Assembly (NCBI GenBank): GCA_946807835.1
Contig: OX327683.1
Coordinates: forward strand, 16,869,001 to 16,933,000
Direction: 5' to 3'
Length of the DNA stretch: 64,000 bases
DNA from: Ailanthus altissimus
Taxonomy: Eukaryota; Streptophyta; Magnoliopsida; Sapindales; Simaroubaceae
Shown here: piece after piece, positions 57,875-64,000 of the stretch
How the letters are laid out: every line of letters begins with the position of its first letter
How positions within the stretch are numbered: the stretch's first letter is position 1
Program-made: the position numbers and the translations under genes
The notes under the pieces: model-generated
Databases searched by the model: none
What the model was told of the DNA's origin: nothing
Seen by the model: the letters and a program-made list of their open reading frames with translations, nothing else

Positions 57875-60800
57875 AATTTAGGTTAAAACTTATTCATAGA
57901 TAAATTAGAGGACTCCACCATAAAACTGCTCTATGGTAAAATGACAATTTCTATCTCCAACTCAATCCATTAGAATCATCAAAATCAGCTTAGAATCATG
58001 TCTTAGTAGTCAATTCACTGCTATGGAAACTGGGATGAATTTCCGGTGCTTTCAATGAAAGGGGTTTTGAAATTTAGTCGAAAACAGTATGAACAGAAAA
58101 AGAAAAATTCTCTAACGAAAAGTTACACTGACATCAGCACTGGCAATTACATGTAAATATTGAAGATTGTTTCTTCCTTACCCACCAATGTGAAAACTCA
58201 AAGAAAGTCCAAAAGTGCGTGGAAGAAATTTTGGACAAAGACAGCTAACAAAACAGCTTCCCAACTTTAGAAATGCTGATAAATTCAATCCAAAATTTGA
58301 CTAACACGCCCAAGCTTATAAATGAAGCCCAGATGATATGCCCCATCCCACGTCCCATGTACATGATCATTCCATGCACATTTCTGTTTTGACTTTGAGA
58401 GAGTTTTCAATTTTTACGGCAGCACCCCCTCAAATTCTGTAGGGTACATACGAGTAAGTTTGCAATTCGGTAGAAGACGGTTGCCTATCTAACATTAACC
58501 ACTACCCGTGAGTCTTGCTACCCTTATAAATGTGCCAAGAGTGCTTATTTTGCTTAAATGCTTTCTTGTTTAACTGACTCTTCGTAGTCTTGTTTCCATT
58601 ACTTTCCTATTTGAGAAGGCAAGATTTAGAGGAAGCGTGTCAAATGTTACCAGACCACCATGTATAACAAGATAACTCTGCTCATTGATTAGTTTAATTA
58701 TCATCACACTTAATTAAATATTCAAAATTTGCAACTTTCCCTTCATTTATAGCTTTACCATATTCTAGTTTCCAAGTGAAGCTTACTAATTTGGGTTAAA
58801 TGATGGGCGTGAATAAACTCTTCAGCCTCAAGATTAAGTCATTTTTTTTATAATATTTTCGCAGGGCGTACGTTATTGACAAAAAGTATTGAGCAGGATA
58901 AGCCTATCAATTAATCCATCCATTTGTTTAATAAGGCGATATTTATGTATATAATATTTCTCGTAGTATATATATATCATTATGATAGTTTACAAAAAAA
59001 ATTTTAAAAGATAAATTTTAGTTATTATTTTTTTAAAAAAAACACGAATACGCACACTCGGGAAATTTTAAACTAGATGTATATATCCAAAATAATTTTT
59101 CCATTAGCATATGTAAATAATGTGATATATGCATGATAATCAAAAGTCATTAAAGTTGGTCACAATAAAAGCAAGTTGGGACATTCCCATTTCTAGTTTT
59201 GATAAAGAAATCATTATAATTTATTTAATATCTTCAGGTAGCTGGCACTTGGTCTACAGGGTTTATATTATGAAATAGCAAATGGTATTTTCCCTTCACG
59301 GCACTATCTTAATAATGGCTAGCTGAATTACAATGAAACAAGTACCCAAAATGTTAAGATAGAAGAGTGTTTGGCTTTATTTTAGTAAGATTTATCAGTT
59401 CAAGTGTCCACCCACACAATTGCTTTGATAAATCAGCTTCCCTAATAAGATAGTTTGATAAAAATATTATAGTTTTAACTTCACTATTTTTTTTTCATAC
59501 ACTTGCTCTATGAAACTTTATCAAGAACTTGCCATTTTTTTATTTTTTATTTTTATAAGGTTCGATGGTACCAAAAATAGCATAAATTTGGTTTGAGCAA
59601 AATTTATCAAAGAGATTTGGCCCCAGCTATAAATTAAAAAGAAGCCACTTCTCCCATACTTGATGAATTCTGTAGAACTAAAGAAGGAAAAGTTGGTGTC
59701 CACTTATCAATCCTTTGGTTAGAAAGATTAAAAGCAAGAGAGGTTAATGTACCAAACAAGAAAAAAACTGGCAATTGATAAACTGAACACCGATAGCTTG
59801 ATTTTTTTTATCATGCCTTTTTGGGTAGTAAGAGAGCTTGTTTTGCTTTCATATTTTCCCTAAATTGAAAAACTTGGTGGCAGATTGGAAACTTAATGTG
59901 AACATATAAATTAACTTCATATCATAATTTTTCAGATAATTTTTTTAAAAAAAATTTAATATGAGAGTGGAGAATTTGAACTTAGATTAAAATGCACTGT
60001 AAATTTTCTACCATTAAATTTGTATTAATATGACTATATATATTTTCTCAACATTATATATTTATATAAGCCTGTACCAATATGACTAATTCTAAACTTG
60101 CTACCCCGAAGAAAAACCCTAAAACAGAGAAATTAAGTGGTTACTTGCAAGAACCATTTGTATTGAATTTAAGATCACCGTATCTGATAATTGAGACTTA
60201 AAAACAGCTAAGGTCCCACTCTAACAAGGTAATGTTGTTGGCAGTTGAAATTCCAAATTTAGATGGTCACTTTTCATTGCACTCATTAATTCCTTCAATC
60301 AATGCAACTGTCCAAGAGTTTGATTATAGCCTAAGTAATTACTACTGACTATTCTTATTTATCCCATTAGAAGCTTCTATTTCAAAATTTTGGGTCTCTC
60401 TAAAATTAAAATCACACCCAAAAAAACCCTAAGATAGGTTTTTGATTTGAGCTCTTGTTATTTAACAATTTAACATGACTTAATTATATCTTCTTGATTT
60501 TATAGCAATATTCAAAATTTATGGCCAAAGTTAAAATAGTAAGGCGCGAGGCTATTTTTTTATGATAAATAATTTGGGCAATGAGCCATAAACTGATTAT
60601 ACAGTCAGCAATATATGGGGACTATACTTATTATAACTAAGCTTACGCCACAGTAGATCAACATCCAACCTAATTTTAATGAAATCAAAATTCAAACAAC
60701 AGTGACCACAATCCATTACGCCACGTGTCAAAAACCCGTCAAATACATGACCATCCACGTGTCCTCCTCATCCCCTTTCTCCAAGAAACAGAAGACGTAT

Positions 60801-61229
60801 AGACATCAAACGAAATTAGGAGATTTTAGGTCACCATTCTCTCATCTTTCCATCCATAAAACGGTGAAAATAGTTATTATTTATCCAAAAAAAAAAAAAC
60901 TTAATAAACCCTAAACAAACTCAGCATTTTTTTTTTTTACATTTATACTCTCATTTCTATATAAAGTAATCGCAACTCAAACCTCAAAACATAACCAAAA
61001 GAAACCCCCTCTCTATTCATCTCCTCTAAAAACGCCACCGTATAATCCACAACTACCACCACAACACCGCAACAACAACTGTCACGTGAAAAACGCCGTT
61101 TTCATGTCCTTATTCCTCTGATGAAAACAAAAATCCCTCAAAACCAGGATACAAAACGCATGCACTCACGCCGTTAGATCAAAACTCCTATACAAATATT
61201 ACCCAAAAAAGAAAGCAAGGTCTCACAAA
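57875..61229. other. Intergenic region upstream of the ABCG gene
   Basis: No gene or recognisable mobile element is visible in 57875-60700. The sequence is AT-rich with short poly-A/T runs (58842-58848, 59033-59042, 59487-59494). The last 500 bp contain the presumed promoter of the ABCG gene, annotated separately. Confidence 0.55.
60721..60966 (+). promoter_or_regulatory. Presumed ABCG promoter: two ABRE-like boxes and a TATA box
   Basis: Two copies of CCACGTGTC (60721-60729 and 60755-60763), 34 bp apart, match the ABA-response element core ACGTGTC. A TATA-like TATATAAAG lies at 60958-60966, 264 bp before the start codon. A further palindromic G-box CACGTG is in the presumed 5' UTR at 61083-61088. 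Paired ABREs upstream of a TATA box are the usual arrangement of ABA-inducible genes, and suberin-type ABCG genes are often stress-induced; the regulation itself is inferred. Confidence 0.55.
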
Positions 61230-63491
61230 ATGTCTCGCATAGTTGCTGAAAATAATATATCACCAGCGAGAGACACTTTGCCGTTCTTCACTTCTGCTAC
61301 TCATAACTCGATGGAGCTCAGTGATATCTCACGCGCCAACTCCGGCGCATCGCCCACGCTCGGCCAGCTACTGAAACGAGTCGGAGATGTACGGAAGGAG
61401 CAAACCGGGGACGAGACTCCGGTGCATCAAGTTCTCGACGTCAGCGACACGAGCAGCGAGAACCCCCGGTCTCTGCCTTTTGTTTTGTCGTTCAACAACT
61501 TGACTTACAGCGTGAAAGTCCGCCGCAAGATGGCTTTCCCCTCCGTGTTCCGATGTCACCGTCACCGCCTGGGTGCCGCCACGGCCAAGGACACCGTTCC
61601 CGGGGAGAGTCTATTCTCCAGAACCAAGACTCTGCTGAACGACATCTCCGGCGAGTCCCGGGACGGCGAGATCATGGCCGTGCTCGGCGCCAGTGGCTCC
61701 GGGAAATCAACCCTAATTGATGCGCTGGCAAATCGTATCGCTAGAGAAAGTTTGAAGGGGACGATAACGCTAAACGGCGAAGTTTTGGAGTCAAGAATGT
61801 TGAAGGTGATATCAGCTTACGTAATGCAAGACGATCTTTTGTTCCCAATGTTAACGGTCGAAGAGACTTTGATGTTCGCGGCCGAGTTTCGGCTCCCGAG
61901 AACTCTATCGAAATCGAAGAAGAAGCTTCGCGTTCAAGCTCTGATTGATCAGCTAGGGCTAAGGAACGCTGCAAAGACCATTATTGGAGATGAAGGCCAC
62001 AGGGGAGTCTCGGGCGGCGAACGACGTCGTGTTTCGATCGGGATTGATATTATTCACGACCCGATAATCTTATTTCTCGACGAGCCAACTTCCGGGTTGG
62101 ACTCGACTAGTGCTTTTATGGTGGTAAAAGTCTTGCAAAGGATTGCTCAGAGTGGCAGTATTGTAATTATGTCAATTCATCAGCCGAGTTATCGGATTCT
62201 CGGGTTGTTAGATCGGATGATATTCCTGTCCCGGGGACAGACTGTTTATAGTGGCTCTCCGATGAATTTGCCTCTCTTTTTCGAGGAGTTCGGGCACCCA
62301 ATTCCCGAAAACGAGAATCGGACTGAGTTTGCTCTTGATTTGATACGAGAACTGGAAGGGTCTCCTGGCGGTACCAAGAGCTTAGTAGAATTTAACAAGT
62401 CATGGCAGAATATGAAGCAGTCGAGAAACCCACAGCAAGAGCATCACCAAGGGCTGTCACTAAAAGAAGCAATAAGTGCAAGCATTTCGAGAGGGAAGTT
62501 AGTTTCTGGAGCAACAAATGACGCAGGCCCAACATCGATGGTGCCAACTTTTGCAAACCCGTTATGGATAGAAATGGCTGTTTTGTCAAAAAGATCCATC
62601 ACAAATTCAAGAAGAATGCCGGAATTGTTCGGCATTCGATTGGGTGCAGTTGTGGTTACTGGGTTCATTTTAGCCACAATGTTTTGGCAGCTTGATAATT
62701 CACCAAAAGGTGTTCAAGAACGATTAGGGTTTTTCGCTTTCGCCATGTCAACAACTTTCTACACTTGTGCCGATGCTCTCCCAGTTTTTCTCCAAGAGAG
62801 GTACATTTTCATGAGAGAGACTGCTCATAATGCTTATCGAAGATCATCTTATGTTTTATCTCACTCGTTAACGGCATTACCAGCTTTGATTTTCCTCTCG
62901 TTTGCATTTTCTTCTATTACATTCTGGGCTGTGGGTCTCGACGGTGGCTTTTCAGGGTTCCTGTTCTATTTTTTAATAATCTTTGCTTCATTTTGGGCTG
63001 GAAGTTCTTTTGTAACCTTTCTATCAGGCGTCGTACCTCACGTTATGCTTGGTTACACAATAGTTGTGGCCATTTTAGCCTACTTTTTACTCTTCAGTGG
63101 CTTCTTTATCAATCGCGATCGAATCCCGCCTTATTGGATTTGGTTTCACTACATGTCACTCGTTAAATACCCTTATGAAGCTGTTCTGATGAACGAGTTC
63201 GACGACCCAGTTAAGTGCTTCGTCAGAGGCGTTCAGATTTTTGATAACACGCCCCTTGGGGCCGTGCCAAATGCTATGAAAGTGAGATTGTTGGAATCTC
63301 TGAGCAATACTTTGGGGATGAGGATTACAACGTCGACTTGCTTGACTACCGGCGTCGATTTATTGCAGCAAGAAGCGGTTACTGATCTGAGCAAATGGAG
63401 TTGCTTGTGGATTACTGTGGCTTGGGGATTCTTGTTTAGGATTTTGTTTTACTTCTCTTTGTTGCTTGGCAGCAAGAACAAGAGAAGGTAA
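61230..63491 (+). CDS. ABCG-family half-transporter (ABCG1/2/6/16/20 type)
   Basis: Single-exon gene of 753 residues starting at the ATG at 61230 in an aaaATGtc context. The nucleotide-binding domain comes first: Walker A GASGSGKS (153-160), Q-loop Gln200, signature VSGGERRR (260-267), Walker B ILFLDE (about 280-285) and H-loop His317, all intact. A membrane domain of about six helices follows from about residue 450 and ends with the basic tail GSKNKRR. The N-terminal phrases '[14 protein letters not shown]' and 'GDETPVHQ' are typical of the plant clade containing Arabidopsis ABCG1, 2, 6, 16 and 20. Those proteins sit in the plasma membrane and export lipid precursors of suberin or the pollen wall as dimers. 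The substrate here is inferred from the clade only. No frameshift or missing motif was seen. Confidence 0.96.
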   Translation: MSRIVAENNISPARDTLPFFTSATHNSMELSDISRANSGASPTLGQLLKRVGDVRKEQTGDETPVHQVLDVSDTSSENPRSLPFVLSFNNLTYSVKVRRKMAFPSVFRCHRHRLGAATAKDTVPGESLFSRTKTLLNDISGESRDGEIMAVLGASGSGKSTLIDALANRIARESLKGTITLNGEVLESRMLKVISAYVMQDDLLFPMLTVEETLMFAAEFRLPRTLSKSKKKLRVQALIDQLGLRNAAKTIIGDEGHRGVSGGERRRVSIGIDIIHDPIILFLDEPTSGLDSTSAFMVVKVLQRIAQSGSIVIMSIHQPSYRILGLLDRMIFLSRGQTVYSGSPMNLPLFFEEFGHPIPENENRTEFALDLIRELEGSPGGTKSLVEFNKSWQNMKQSRNPQQEHHQGLSLKEAISASISRGKLVSGATNDAGPTSMVPTFANPLWIEMAVLSKRSITNSRRMPELFGIRLGAVVVTGFILATMFWQLDNSPKGVQERLGFFAFAMSTTFYTCADALPVFLQERYIFMRETAHNAYRRSSYVLSHSLTALPALIFLSFAFSSITFWAVGLDGGFSGFLFYFLIIFASFWAGSSFVTFLSGVVPHVMLGYTIVVAILAYFLLFSGFFINRDRIPPYWIWFHYMSLVKYPYEAVLMNEFDDPVKCFVRGVQIFDNTPLGAVPNAMKVRLLESLSNTLGMRITTSTCLTTGVDLLQQEAVTDLSKWSCLWITVAWGFLFRILFYFSLLLGSKNKRR

Positions 63492-64000
63492 TTAACAGTA
63501 AGTTGAATGTAAAATCTATCTCTGTTTGGATGTAGGGATTTGATGTGTTGTCTGTAACTTTACAAATTTGTTTTTAATCTTGAATTATGGATTAATTTGG
63601 TGTAAAACTGTTACATTAAATTACTATTCTATTAGTTACTCATGTAAGTTTTTTTTCTAATTATTTGATGAAATGGCAATTAATTCTTTTTTTAAAAAAT
63701 ATTTTGCGATCTGTGAGAATTGAGAATTAGTATGTAGATGGTGTTAGGAAGAAAAAGCATACCTAACTCTCACTTGTTTTGTCATTCTTTTCGAGTGATT
63801 TATGCATACATACATGGAGTTAGCTAAACTTTGACTGGTTGATTTTTTAAGAAATCAAATATTTGGTGGAACTAGTTTTAAATATATTTATTTGTTTGCC
63901 CCTTTTGAGCATTGTTCAAACTTACATGTGTACTCTTGCGTGGATTTGCACGTATGCCTTTACACTCTACTTTTTAATATATAATAATCCATGAAAAAGT
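63492..64000. other. 3' flank of the ABCG gene
   Basis: Probable 3' UTR (to about 63620) followed by AT-rich sequence to the end of the window. No further gene start is visible. Confidence 0.5.

Overview
This is a plant nuclear window, most likely from a eudicot. The evidence is three recognisable plant genes (one with five GT-AG introns), an AT-rich background, and dense nested LTR retrotransposons with plant-type initiator-Met-tRNA primer sites. Protein similarity recalled from memory fits a rosid such as Citrus, but I could not check the species. I see no bacterial operons, CRISPR arrays, rRNA or intact tRNA genes.

Genes, all on the + strand: (1) a CrRLK1L-family malectin-like receptor kinase in a single exon at 18755-21256; (2) a six-exon U4/U6 snRNP protein Prp3 (the plant RDM16 family) at 38837-43049; (3) a single-exon ABCG half-transporter of the ABCG1/2/6/16/20 type at 61230-63491. 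They do not form a functional cluster: one is a cell-surface receptor, one a spliceosome component, one a lipid or cutin/suberin-type exporter.

The rest is retrotransposon archaeology, and several structures can be closed to the base by their target-site duplications (TSDs). 0.86-11.26 kb: a decayed Ty1/copia element (family 1) with both LTRs, containing a 2.16-kb solo LTR (family 2) that itself contains a 2.70-kb solo LTR (family 3, TSD TACCC), plus a second family-3 solo LTR (TSD GTAGA). 11.4-16.3 kb: a head-to-head fusion of a copia fragment and a Ty3/gypsy fragment, later duplicated in tandem (about 2.1 kb per unit). 22.1-24.4 kb: a decayed + strand copia gag-integrase. 24.4-32.4 kb: the 3' half of a family-2 copia element on the - strand, split by a family-3 solo LTR (TSD TTATC). 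32.4-33.6 kb: a truncated family-3 LTR. 33.6-37.8 kb: gag, a long leader with a 0.49-kb tandem duplication, a primer site and a 1.43-kb LTR of another copia element. 43.8-44.85 kb: a foldback element with arms of about 450 bp. 45.0-53.07 kb: a complete but dead copia element (TSD GAGAC) containing a family-2 solo LTR (TSD ATTAA). 53.1-57.9 kb: a second small-LTR copia element containing a family-1-like solo LTR.

No convincing new enzymatic system is present. The points most worth following are the family-3 long solo LTRs and their indel subfamilies, the chimeric tandem duplication, the large foldback element, the unusual tandem repeats inside retroelement leader and gag regions, and a pair of ABA-response-like elements upstream of the ABCG gene.
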